From CAZQEZ01 sp964592475 (GTDB lineage Bacteria; Bacteroidota; Bacteroidia; Cytophagales; Cyclobacteriaceae), in assembly GCA_964592475.1 (NCBI GenBank), contig CAZQEZ010000052.1:1-29592 (forward strand): a DNA stretch of 29,592 bases, in the 5' to 3' direction. The notes below the pieces were generated by a model that was given only the letters and a program-made list of their open reading frames with translations, was not told the DNA's origin and ran no database searches. Position 1 is the stretch's first letter. The number at the start of each line of letters is the position of its first letter. The position numbers and the translations under genes are program-made. Below, one piece after another: positions 17,979 to 25,812 of the stretch.

Positions 17979-19712
17979 ATGCGATGTTTTAAGTTTCTAT
18001 TAATATTTTTTTTGCTGTCTTGTAAAGAAAATGTCACCGTTGATTTTACCACTCCCTATGAATTATCTGGTAACGAAACAACAGCGACTTATGAAGAGGT
18101 AATTGATTTTTACCGGAAATTATCTGATACCTACACCCAAATAGAATTGATATCTATCGGGAAAAGTGATGTGGGAAAGCCAATGAATCTGGTAATTTTT
18201 TCCAACAACGGTAATTTTGATCCTGAATATTTCCATAAAAACAATTTACCTGTTTGGCTTATAAACAATGGCATTCACCCGGGCGAGTCTTGTGGTATTG
18301 ATGCCAGTATGCTGTTTTTTAGATCATTGGCAAACGAGGAGCTTGAGACCAATGGAGAGTTTTTGATTGCTGCTATTCCGGTTTATAATATTGGCGGAGC
18401 CTTGAATCGTAATAAAACTACACGAGCCAATCAGGTAGGTCCGGAGGCTTATGGATTTAGGGGTAATGCTAAAAATTATGATCTTAACCGCGATTTTATT
18501 AAAATGGATACCCGAAATGCCGCAGCCTTTGTAGAAATATTTCATTATCTTAATCCTGACCTTTTTCTGGATACGCATACCAGTGATGGGGCAGATTTTC
18601 AGCATGTAATGACGTTACTTGCCACCCAACCAGATAAGATGGGCGAGCCAATGGCGCAGTATTTTCGCGACGTGATATCGCCCTACTTATACCAGAATAT
18701 GGAAAAGCGGGGATATCCAATGACTCCTTACGTGCAAATGATGCTAAAAACACCAAAGCAAGGCATAAGCGGCTTTTATGATAGCCCCAGGTATTCTACC
18801 GGCTACACTACCTTGTTTCAGACCCTTGGATTTATGAGTGAGGCTCATATGCTTAAGCCTTATGAAGAAAGGGTAGATGCTACTTATCAGTTAATGCAGG
18901 TTTTTTTGGAAATTTTACAATCTAAAGGTGGAAAAATTAAGGATAAGCGTATGGCTACTTTAAGAAATTGGCAACAGCAAAAAAGTTACCCGGTTCAGTG
19001 GGAGCTAAGCAAAAACAAAAATTCTACCATTGAATTTCTTGGCTATGAAATAGACACGATACCAGGAAAAGCTACCGGTTTCCCCAGGCCCCATTATAAT
19101 CACCAAAAGCCATTACCTCAAAGCATTAGCTTTTATGAGTATTACCACCCGGTAAAGACAATTAATGCACCAAGGGCTTATATTGTGCCGCAAGCCTGGC
19201 AGGACGTGATTACCAGGTTAAAAATGAACCAGGTACAAATGGAGCAGTTTTCAAACGATACTATTTTAAAAGTAAATTGTTATCACATAGATTCCTTTAA
19301 AACGTACTCCTCGCCTTATGAAGGTCATTATCCTCATTATGCTGTAAATTTATCAGAAAATGAGCATGATCGAAAATTTCTAAGAGGAGATTATTGGATT
19401 TCCACACAACAACCAGCCTTCCGGTTGATTTTAGAAACGCTTGAACCTACAGCAACTGATGCTTACTTTAATTGGAATTTTTTCGATGCTGTTCTTAGCC
19501 GTAAAGAGTATTTTAGTAGTTATATTTTTGAAGCTAAGGCAGCCGAATTTTTGGATGGCCATCCGGAAATTAATGCTGCTTATGAGAAGCGAAAACTAAC
19601 CGATGAAGATTTTGCAAACGATCCTGGTGAGCAGCTTAGGTTCATTTACGAACAGTCACCTTATTTTGAGAAAAATTATTTGCAATATCCGGTCTATAGG
19701 GTTTTGAAATAG
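17979..19712 (+). CDS. M14 family zinc carboxypeptidase-like lipoprotein
   Basis: A 577-residue exported metallopeptidase. The start at ATG 17979 gives MRCFKFLLIFFLLSC, a lipoprotein signal with Cys15. The M14 zinc site is complete: HPGE (His100, Glu103) and DTHTSDG (His200). NYDLNRDF with Arg171 is the substrate-binding stretch, and Glu288 in GFMSEAHM is at the place of the catalytic glutamate. This makes it likely active, removing C-terminal amino acids or trimming peptides in the periplasm or at the surface. The long C-terminal part (from about 330) has no named domain and may be an accessory beta domain. An out-of-frame ATG ten bases upstream (17969) is not the start. Confidence 0.88.
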   Translation: MRCFKFLLIFFLLSCKENVTVDFTTPYELSGNETTATYEEVIDFYRKLSDTYTQIELISIGKSDVGKPMNLVIFSNNGNFDPEYFHKNNLPVWLINNGIHPGESCGIDASMLFFRSLANEELETNGEFLIAAIPVYNIGGALNRNKTTRANQVGPEAYGFRGNAKNYDLNRDFIKMDTRNAAAFVEIFHYLNPDLFLDTHTSDGADFQHVMTLLATQPDKMGEPMAQYFRDVISPYLYQNMEKRGYPMTPYVQMMLKTPKQGISGFYDSPRYSTGYTTLFQTLGFMSEAHMLKPYEERVDATYQLMQVFLEILQSKGGKIKDKRMATLRNWQQQKSYPVQWELSKNKNSTIEFLGYEIDTIPGKATGFPRPHYNHQKPLPQSISFYEYYHPVKTINAPRAYIVPQAWQDVITRLKMNQVQMEQFSNDTILKVNCYHIDSFKTYSSPYEGHYPHYAVNLSENEHDRKFLRGDYWISTQQPAFRLILETLEPTATDAYFNWNFFDAVLSRKEYFSSYIFEAKAAEFLDGHPEINAAYEKRKLTDEDFANDPGEQLRFIYEQSPYFEKNYLQYPVYRVLK

Positions 19713-19923
19713 CTTTAAAATAAATCATGAATTTTGCTGCACTTTTTTAAATCATGTAAGGTTTTTTATCGTGCAGATAGTTGAATATTTTTTAAATATA
19801 TTTATTGGGTTGAATATGTTTAAAGTCCAAATGTTTAATTTATATCTTGTGTAGGTTATCGGGTTATATTACACAATTACATCAAATGAGGATGCTTAAC
19901 TTAGCAGTTTAAAAGTAATATTC

Positions 19924-20643
19924 ATGAAAACAAACTTCTTTTTTATCGCTTTATTTGTGCTTGTAGCATGTCAGCAAAATGAAGTTGGCAAACCAGCACC
20001 TGATGTAGATTTAAGCGGCTTTAATTCCGCCTCTACTATAACCGATTCGCAAAACAATATTTATAAAATTGGTTTTGAGCAAAAATCAGATGGTAGTTAT
20101 CAAAATCCCTTCATCGAAAAGTTATCGAACGATGGCAGTAGAATATGGAAAGTTTACTACGAAAAAAGCTCTGTAGATGGAAGGGGAGTTATGCTTGCTA
20201 TGGATACCGATGGCAAGACTCCTATTGCAATATTTACAGTAGATGGTGGAAGCTACGACGATAAATATATTACCAAACACCATGTTGAGCAAAATGCTTT
20301 TACAAATGTTTATCAAAATAGCTATGCTGCCGGCGGTGGACCTAAAGCTTCCATTTTGGCCAAAATTAATCCTGCCACCGGCACTATTGCCAAAGCTACA
20401 TTTCTTACCGCTCGCAAAAATGACGGTAAAACTAATGGATTTGGCGTAAACGAAATAAAGGTAACTGACGAATGCATAGTGATAAGGGCTACTGTAGCAG
20501 CGTGGCCTCCGGCTCAAGGTAGAGATTATCAACGTTTCCCAAATATAACTGACGCTGACAGAGTAGACGGCTGGTTCAAAATGTATTATGAAATAAGTCA
20601 CGACCTATCTGAGATTACCAGGGCTGAAATATTTGTTCAATAA
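19924..20643 (+). CDS. Lipoprotein of unknown function
   Basis: A 239-residue lipoprotein: signal MKTNFFFIALFVLVAC with lipobox LVAC at Cys16. The mature part has repeated strand-turn patterns (SNDGSRIWKVYYEK, VMLAMDTDGKTPIAIFTVDG, ILAKINPATGTIAKATFL) reminiscent of beta-propeller repeats of the SBBP kind, but too few for a full propeller. I do not recognise a family. It lies 211 bases after the M14 gene with no clear promoter found, and converges with the DUF72 gene. Confidence 0.65.
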   Translation: MKTNFFFIALFVLVACQQNEVGKPAPDVDLSGFNSASTITDSQNNIYKIGFEQKSDGSYQNPFIEKLSNDGSRIWKVYYEKSSVDGRGVMLAMDTDGKTPIAIFTVDGGSYDDKYITKHHVEQNAFTNVYQNSYAAGGGPKASILAKINPATGTIAKATFLTARKNDGKTNGFGVNEIKVTDECIVIRATVAAWPPAQGRDYQRFPNITDADRVDGWFKMYYEISHDLSEITRAEIFVQ

Positions 20644-20688
20644 TAATTTTGAGAAATAAAAGGCTAATAAAGCAGCTTTAATTTACCA

Positions 20689-21573
20689 TTACTCTTTAGT
20701 TGCCTGCGGTATTGTAACTTTGGTGGGTAGTTTTTCATTTACTTTCCGTGCAAAATATTGTAGTGATTTCAGCATATGCAATTCATTTGTTTGATGCATT
20801 AGAAAATAGAAATCGCGCAGACCATTTTCTTGCCATACTTTCAATCTTTCCACCCACTGATCTATTCGCTCATAATCGGAGTTGTGTAAATCATTGCCCA
20901 CGAATCTTATCAGGGCAATAGGGCAGGTGAGGTTCATATGCAATACATCGCGTCTACCCGGGGCATCCGTCAAAACTAAGCTCACGTTATTTTCTATACA
21001 CAATTCAGATAGTTCATTGGTTACTTTTTTATCGGCAAACCAATCAGCATGTCTAAATTCTACGGCAAAATCAATGTCTTTGGGCAGGCGCTCGATAAAA
21101 TAGGTAAGGTCATTCATTCTCTTTGGTAAAAATTTATCAGAAAGTTGCAAAAACATACAACCCAATTTGTGACCGAAGCCTTGTACCCGTACCAGAAACT
21201 CATCCATCAGACGTTCAGTATTTTTCAAATAGTAGCGATGACTAACGGATTGATACACTTTGGGGCAAAACTTAAAATAATCAGGCACTTGGTCTTTCCA
21301 TTTACTAATCCAGCTTTCCGGTGGGAACCGGTGAAATGTAGCGTTTAATTCTATGGTATTGAAAAGTTGTCCGTAATGATTCAAAAGATCTTTTGCTTTT
21401 GCTTCCTGTGGATAGATGGTGCCAATCCATTCTTTTTTACCCCACTTAGTGCCTCCAAAATAAATTTGTTGTTTAGTGGCTGCCTGCTGTTGAAGTAATT
21501 TTAAATTGCGTGGATGGTCGTCAGGTAGGTTTAAGTCAATTTCATCCAGGTTGTCTACTCTTCCAAATTGCAT
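20689..21573 (-). CDS. DUF72 (YecE-like) protein
   Basis: A 294-residue cytoplasmic protein of the DUF72 family, which has a TIM-barrel fold and no established reaction. Visible family stretches are IYFGGTKWGKKEWIG (36-51), FNTIELNATFHRFPPES (72-88), FKFCPKVYQSVSH, LQLSDKF, FAVEFRHADWF and LTDAPGRRD. The front has a 30-residue extension before the usual GTxxW start, and the full length is close to the upper range of the family. Divergent from the DUF2892 gene. Confidence 0.88.
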   Translation of the reverse strand: MQFGRVDNLDEIDLNLPDDHPRNLKLLQQQAATKQQIYFGGTKWGKKEWIGTIYPQEAKAKDLLNHYGQLFNTIELNATFHRFPPESWISKWKDQVPDYFKFCPKVYQSVSHRYYLKNTERLMDEFLVRVQGFGHKLGCMFLQLSDKFLPKRMNDLTYFIERLPKDIDFAVEFRHADWFADKKVTNELSELCIENNVSLVLTDAPGRRDVLHMNLTCPIALIRFVGNDLHNSDYERIDQWVERLKVWQENGLRDFYFLMHQTNELHMLKSLQYFARKVNEKLPTKVTIPQATKE

Positions 21574-21663
21574 AGAGTGGAAACCCCTTTACTTTTAAAA
21601 TGTTTTTAAAGTATCCAGTGATAAAAGTGCTGCATAAAAGTTTTTTGTAAAAAAACGATGCCA

Positions 21664-21679
21664 TGTGACACAAGTCACT
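21664..21679. promoter_or_regulatory. Crp/Fnr-type palindromic operator before DUF2892 gene
   Basis: TGTGACACAAGTCACT. The core GTGAC-ACAA-GTCAC (21665-21678) is a perfect inverted repeat, and TGTGA-N6-TCACT differs from the E. coli CRP consensus at one base. Its centre lies about 40 bases upstream of the start of transcription predicted from the -7 element at 21701-21708, the usual distance for class II activation. Confidence 0.65.
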
Positions 21680-21681
21680 GA

Positions 21682-21708
21682 TTGGGTATAATGTAGATTG
21701 TATCTTTG
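21682..21708 (+). promoter_or_regulatory. Probable DUF2892 promoter
   Basis: TATCTTTG (21701-21708) is an exact TAnnTTTG -7 element. TTG (21682-21684) with a 16-base gap is a slightly short-spaced -33 element, fitting a promoter that needs an activator. Confidence 0.55.
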
Positions 21709-21771
21709 AATCAACATTAAGCAAAAACAAAAAACTTAATGGCTAAATAAGTTAAATTTAAATCTAATAAT

Positions 21772-21984
21772 ATGAAAAAGAACATGGGATCTACCGACAA
21801 AATTATTCGCGTGATAATCGCGGCTATCGTGGCTGTATTATTTTTAACAAATGTAATAACAGGAACTTTAGGCATTATCTTATTGGTACTGGCAGGAATT
21901 TTTGTACTTACGAGTCTGGTTAGCTTTTGTCCAATTTACGCCATCTTCGGGATGAATACTTGTCCTGCAAAGAAAAATAGTTAA
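21772..21984 (+). CDS. DUF2892 small inner-membrane protein
   Basis: A 70-residue protein with two hydrophobic helices (about 11-30 and 33-52). The opening MGSTDKIIRVIIA and the SFCPIYAIFGMNTCP end (51-65) are characteristic of DUF2892 proteins, in which the CPxYxxxGxxTC stretch carries two cysteines (here Cys53 and Cys64). The membrane part of YgaP, where it is fused to a rhodanese sulfur-transfer domain, belongs to the same family. Here there is no rhodanese gene adjacent. The Crp/Fnr-type site upstream suggests control by oxygen, redox or nitrogen-oxide signals, which is inference. A good terminator follows. Confidence 0.88.
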   Translation: MKKNMGSTDKIIRVIIAAIVAVLFLTNVITGTLGIILLVLAGIFVLTSLVSFCPIYAIFGMNTCPAKKNS

Positions 21985-21992
21985 AAATAATT

Positions 21993-22027
21993 AGCTGGGA
22001 ATATTAGTGTATTTCCAGCTTTTTTTT
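21993..22027. terminator. Terminator between DUF2892 gene and glycerate kinase gene
   Basis: AGCTGGGAATA (21993-22003) pairs with TATTTCCAGCT (22010-22020), one G-T pair, loop of 6, then seven Ts on the plus strand. Confidence 0.85.
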
Positions 22028-22075
22028 GATTGAAATTATGCAGCTTACCTTTTAAATAAAACGGAAGGCAGGCAG

Positions 22076-23209
22076 TTAAGTCAAATCTTTGGAAATCTTT
22101 AGCAAATTGCCTATCATATATCCGGTTCTGGTGAGATTGGTGCTTGTATTATTCAAAGCTTCATTCAATGTTTCCGGTTGACGGCCAATGGCCAACAAAA
22201 CATCAAATAGATAATTATTAAACTTCTCCGGAATGCTACCACCTATTCCAATTACAGCTAAACCTGCTTGCTTGGCCAACTTTGCAGCGATGGCAGGTCC
22301 TTTTCCAGCCAGTGTTTGATCATCTATTTTGCCTTCGGCGGTTATCAAGACTTGCGCTTGCTCAAGAGATTCTTTAAATCCCATTTTGTCTAGTAATAAA
22401 CCAGCACCCGAAACAATTTCAACATTAAGAAATGCGCTTAAAGAAGCTGGGATGCCACCTGCGGCTCCTCCTCCTTTTATTTTTTCAATTTCTTTTCCTG
22501 TATGCCGGTTCACCTTGTCTTTGTAATTACTCAGAATTTGCTCAAGCTTATCTACCATGGCTTCATCAGCACCTTTTTGCGGTCCAAAAATCCTTGCCGC
22601 TCCTTCAGCCCCCAGTAATACATTATCAACATCGCTTAATATTTTGATTGGAATATCCCTGATTTCCGAGGCTAAATTATTGGTTTCAATTATCTCAATA
22701 TTTTGCAGACCTTGAGCACCTCGTTCTACGGGCTTACCTGATTTATCTAAAAATGAAATTCCGCAAGCTTGCAGCAAACCAACACCAGCTTCCACCGTGG
22801 CACTTCCACCTACTCCCAACCATATCTCTTTTACACCGCGGGCCACGCATTTTTTAATTATTTGTCCGGTGCCAAAAGAGGAAGTGAGCATCGGGTTATA
22901 TTCAGAAGGTTTTAATAAATGTAAACCGGAAGCTTTGGTAAATTCAACAACACCCGTCTGACCATTATTTATAATGCCGTATCGCGCCGTTATTGTTTTT
23001 TGTAGCGGGTCTTCTACATTTACCTCATGGTATTGCCCCTTGAAAAACTCAACCGCCACTTCTAAAGTGTGATCTCCTCCATCGGCAATGGGAAAGATTG
23101 AGGTAGATGCTGATAGCTTACTTTCATTAATGCCCTGATCAATGGCTTGGGCTACTTGTATAGCATTTAAGCTGTTTTTAAAAGAATTCGGAGCGATAAC
23201 AATTTTCAT
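22076..23209 (-). CDS. Glycerate kinase
   Basis: A 377-residue cytoplasmic enzyme of the GarK/GlxK family, which phosphorylates glycerate, usually giving 2-phosphoglycerate in this family. Landmarks: MKIVIAPNSFKNSLNA at the front, PIADGGDHTLE (40-51), the glycine-rich WLGVGGSATVEAGVG stretch (near 145-160), and KGGGAAGGIPASLSAFL (about 245-260). The length is standard. It is the last gene of a four-gene unit with thioesterase, unassigned protein and NlpC/P60 peptidase, 7 bases behind the latter. No glyoxylate or tartronate-semialdehyde genes are near, so its role in the cell (photorespiratory-like glyoxylate, or sugar-acid use) is not evident from context. Confidence 0.93.
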   Translation of the reverse strand: MKIVIAPNSFKNSLNAIQVAQAIDQGINESKLSASTSIFPIADGGDHTLEVAVEFFKGQYHEVNVEDPLQKTITARYGIINNGQTGVVEFTKASGLHLLKPSEYNPMLTSSFGTGQIIKKCVARGVKEIWLGVGGSATVEAGVGLLQACGISFLDKSGKPVERGAQGLQNIEIIETNNLASEIRDIPIKILSDVDNVLLGAEGAARIFGPQKGADEAMVDKLEQILSNYKDKVNRHTGKEIEKIKGGGAAGGIPASLSAFLNVEIVSGAGLLLDKMGFKESLEQAQVLITAEGKIDDQTLAGKGPAIAAKLAKQAGLAVIGIGGSIPEKFNNYLFDVLLAIGRQPETLNEALNNTSTNLTRTGYMIGNLLKISKDLT

Positions 23210-23216
23210 TGATTGG

Positions 23217-23762
23217 CTAATTTTGGTGATTAAAAATCCTGCGGGTTCCCAAAAATCTTTCTTGATAATAATTCGTATTTAGGCTATCTATTCTTACACC
23301 TTTGCTTGATGAAGCATGCACAAATGCAAGGTTTCCTTGCTGGGATTCACTTATTACTATACCCACGTGGCCTATTTGATCAGAATGTTTGTTACTGCCT
23401 TTAAAAAATATTAAATCTGCCAGGGCTAAATTTTCTACAGCAATGGACTTTCCTGCCTCAAACTGACCCTGCGAGGATCTGGGGAGCGTATAACCAAACT
23501 TTTTATAAACAAAATAAGTAAATCCGGAACAGTCAAATCCTGCTGTATTTATTCCACCCGACCTGTAATCTATGCCTTTAAGTGATAGCGCATAATTCAC
23601 TATTTTTTCTCGGGAGCTTATTTCTTTGATAGGAGTTTCATGTTGTTTTCGGAAATCACTGGCAAATACAAGTAAAAATATCATGCCTATAAAAAAATAG
23701 GTGTAGCCTGAAAAGAGAATTCTTTTGAGATAGTAATATAAAGCATGTATTATATTAAACAT
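23217..23762 (-). CDS. NlpC/P60 (C40) cell-wall peptidase, membrane-anchored
   Basis: A 181-residue cysteine peptidase that cuts peptide bonds in peptidoglycan stems. An N-terminal hydrophobic segment (about 18-35) acts as an anchor or uncleaved signal, putting the domain in the periplasm. The catalytic set is complete: Cys78 in FDCSGF, His132 in GHVGIV, and His149 in FVHASSSKGV. The DLIFF stretch (116-120) is typical of the family. It is third in the operon, 7 bases from each neighbour. Full single-domain length. Confidence 0.93.
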   Translation of the reverse strand: MFNIIHALYYYLKRILFSGYTYFFIGMIFLLVFASDFRKQHETPIKEISSREKIVNYALSLKGIDYRSGGINTAGFDCSGFTYFVYKKFGYTLPRSSQGQFEAGKSIAVENLALADLIFFKGSNKHSDQIGHVGIVISESQQGNLAFVHASSSKGVRIDSLNTNYYQERFLGTRRIFNHQN

Positions 23763-23769
23763 ACTATAA

Positions 23770-24294
23770 TTAAACCTGAAACATTTTCTTTAGGTTGTTC
23801 CAGAACAAAACTTTTTTGTTTCTGTCTTTATATAAATCCTCTAACGAAGAAGTAAACAACATTTTGATATTGCCACGGCTAAAAATTTCATTTAAAATAA
23901 AATTTCTATCCATTTGTATATCTTCTTGTTGTATTCCAAAGCTGATTAAATAATGAGCTCCTGGTTCAGACAATTTATCAATCGAAAATTTCTGATTGTA
24001 ATGGGCCAGGTTGATAATGGCAACATCATCAAAGTTTAAATTAATTGCCGATAGTATTTTGGCCATAAACGCTCGATGGATAGGGTCAAGGTATTGATCT
24101 TTTTTATTTTTGACTATTATTACTACATTTTGCTTATTTTCTCCTTGCCAGGTGATGTTTGTCTGTTGCTCTTTATTCTTATCCTTCTCATCTTCAATAA
24201 TTTGTTCTAGGTTACTGGTAGGTTTATCTTCATTTACCAGGTAAATATTTTCATTGAGCAAAAAAGGTAAAAATGAATAGTCTTTATTTTCCAT
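23770..24294 (-). CDS. Unassigned conserved-looking protein in thioesterase operon
   Basis: A 174-residue soluble protein without signal peptide. The front (FLPFLLNENIYLV, 8-20) is followed by an acidic, probably disordered linker (about 22-48) and then an alpha/beta domain with VVIIVKNKKDQYLDP (52-66), AKILSAINLNFDDVAIINLAHY (79-100), HYLISFGI, and LFTSSLEDLYKDRNKKVLFWNNLKKMF at the end. The order of strand, helix with a FxxKIL pattern, and closing LW/FW-xxLKxMF helix is reminiscent of proteins with the uracil-DNA-glycosylase-like fold, such as DNA polymerase III psi subunits, but I cannot confirm this and give no name. Tightly linked to the thioesterase (13 bases) and the NlpC/P60 gene (7 bases). 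Confidence 0.7.
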   Translation of the reverse strand: MENKDYSFLPFLLNENIYLVNEDKPTSNLEQIIEDEKDKNKEQQTNITWQGENKQNVVIIVKNKKDQYLDPIHRAFMAKILSAINLNFDDVAIINLAHYNQKFSIDKLSEPGAHYLISFGIQQEDIQMDRNFILNEIFSRGNIKMLFTSSLEDLYKDRNKKVLFWNNLKKMFQV

Positions 24295-24307
24295 TTTTTT
24301 AATATTC

Positions 24308-24790
24308 TTACAGGTTTTCTTTCTTGGCTAAGGCAAGTCGTACCTTTCGTCTTTGTACTGCACCTTCGTAAAGTTTTGACTCTTCTTCAGTTTCTGGTAT
24401 TAATTCAGGTACTTTCACGGGTTTTCGATTTTTGTCCAAAGCTACAAAAGTAAAGAAAGCGTGATTACTTGTCACCTTTTTTGCCTCCGGAATATTTTCT
24501 GCAAACGCTTCAATAAATACTTCCATGGAAGTATTGAATGCTCTGGTTACGTGAGCTTTGAGGGTAATCACATCACCAATTTGAATAGTATTGGCAAAGG
24601 ATATATGATCTACAGAAGCAGTAACCACTATACAGTTGCTATGTTTTTGGGCGGCAATAGCTCCTACAATATCCATCCATTGCATCATTATGCCTCCCAT
24701 TAGCCCGTTGAGCGGGTTAGTATCATTGGGCATAATCATTTGGGTGTAAGTGGTTACAGATTCTCTGGCGTATTTTTTGTTTTTAAGCAT
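24308..24790 (-). CDS. Acyl-CoA thioesterase (hot-dog fold)
   Basis: A 160-residue cytoplasmic enzyme that hydrolyses acyl-CoA to free acid and CoA. One hot-dog domain: NPLNGLMGGIMMQWMD (25-40), with Asn25 and Asp40 at the active-site positions, followed by the long helix, VVTASVDHISFANTIQIGDVI and HVTRAFNTSMEVFIEA, matching the YciA/BACH type. The C-terminal tail is charged. First gene of the four-gene operon; upstream there are 258 bases without a gene before the ECF sigma gene ends. Confidence 0.92.
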   Translation of the reverse strand: MLKNKKYARESVTTYTQMIMPNDTNPLNGLMGGIMMQWMDIVGAIAAQKHSNCIVVTASVDHISFANTIQIGDVITLKAHVTRAFNTSMEVFIEAFAENIPEAKKVTSNHAFFTFVALDKNRKPVKVPELIPETEEESKLYEGAVQRRKVRLALAKKENL

Positions 24791-25048
24791 ACAAATTAAT
24801 CTTTTGTTTTTAAACTTAAATTGGTAGGCAAAGTTTATGATAATTCTTTTATTTAAATAATCTTAAAATAAAGTAAAGATATAAATGATATAAATAGAAA
24901 ATTTTGAAGTATTCTTTCTGGTAATGGATTAGTCGGTAGCAATTATTGGTATTGAGGATTAAGTGGGGTTCATTAAAAAATGGCAAGTTGCATATTATTA
25001 TTATTTTCAGTTACTTATTATCTGATAATCATGTTTTACTGGTCAAGG

Positions 25049-25567
25049 TTATTGATTTTTGATTTGTTGGTATAACCAGGCCTTGGTTACCTGCCAGCTT
25101 CTTTTTACGGTAGCAGTAGAAGTATTCATTATCACTGCAGTTTCTTCAATAGTATAGCCGGCAAAAAAACGGCATTCAACAAGTTTACAGCGCTTCTCAT
25201 CTATTTTACTTAGTTCTGCAAGCACATCATCTATTTGCAAAATATTATCTTCAATTTGATCTGGAATATCGATAGATAAATCCACCAAATCTAACGGTTT
25301 ACTACCTCCATTTTTTTTAAGGCTTCTTTTGTTTCTAATGTAATCTACCAATATAAAACGGATAGCCTTGGCAGCCAAAGACTTTATATGGGTTTCATTA
25401 TTAATAATGAGATTTTCATTATTTCTGAGTTTGATATAAGCTTCATGCGCTATTTCTGTAGTTTGCAAAGTTTGGTCAGCGCTGTATTTCAACTTAAAAT
25501 TTCGCGCGATTGTACGTACCTCATCATAAACCAAAGGAAAATACTCGTCAACTTCCTTATTCGCCAT
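25049..25567 (-). CDS. ECF-type RNA polymerase sigma factor
   Basis: A 172-residue sigma factor of the ECF class, close to the Sigma70_ECF (SigZ/Sig-70_X6-like) group. Region 2 covers about 8-85 (FPLVYDEVRTIAR, TTEIAHEAYIKL, FILVDYIRNKRS) and region 4 about 113-170, with the helix-turn-helix FAGYTIEETAVIMNTSTATVKRSWQVTKAWL. There is no linked anti-sigma gene and no C-terminal extension, so how it is held inactive is not visible. It is divergent from the hybrid regulator gene with 245 bases between. On its minus strand a TACATTTG (25663-25656) resembles a -7 element, but no good -33 partner was found. Confidence 0.93.
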   Translation of the reverse strand: MANKEVDEYFPLVYDEVRTIARNFKLKYSADQTLQTTEIAHEAYIKLRNNENLIINNETHIKSLAAKAIRFILVDYIRNKRSLKKNGGSKPLDLVDLSIDIPDQIEDNILQIDDVLAELSKIDEKRCKLVECRFFAGYTIEETAVIMNTSTATVKRSWQVTKAWLYQQIKNQ

Positions 25568-25812
25568 ACTCTTAATTTATATAATCTGTGAAAATAATAA
25601 AAAATTATTATCAATTCATAAAATTCAGGGATTTAAATTTCAATTGTATAAACAACAAATGTATATACAGTTAAAACCGATCCCCCCTCTTTAGTGATCA
25701 GCTGGTGATTGCCTTAAAATAATACAAATTTCAATTGTTTGTTTTAAATAAATTTAACAATAATGATCTGATTTTAGGGTAAAATACGAATTTATATATA
25801 GTAGGTCTCTAG

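Noticed and set aside
17969..17992. ATG ten bases before the M14 peptidase start
   Set aside because: It opens a frame that stops after seven codons and lacks the lipoprotein signal.
20122..20601. Open frame of 159 residues on the minus strand
   Set aside because: Antisense to the lipoprotein gene at 19924-20643, which has a clear signal peptide; composition of the shadow is not protein-like.
25656..25663. TACATTTG on the minus strand as ECF sigma promoter
   Set aside because: No TTG at suitable spacing upstream; kept only as a remark in the sigma factor entry.
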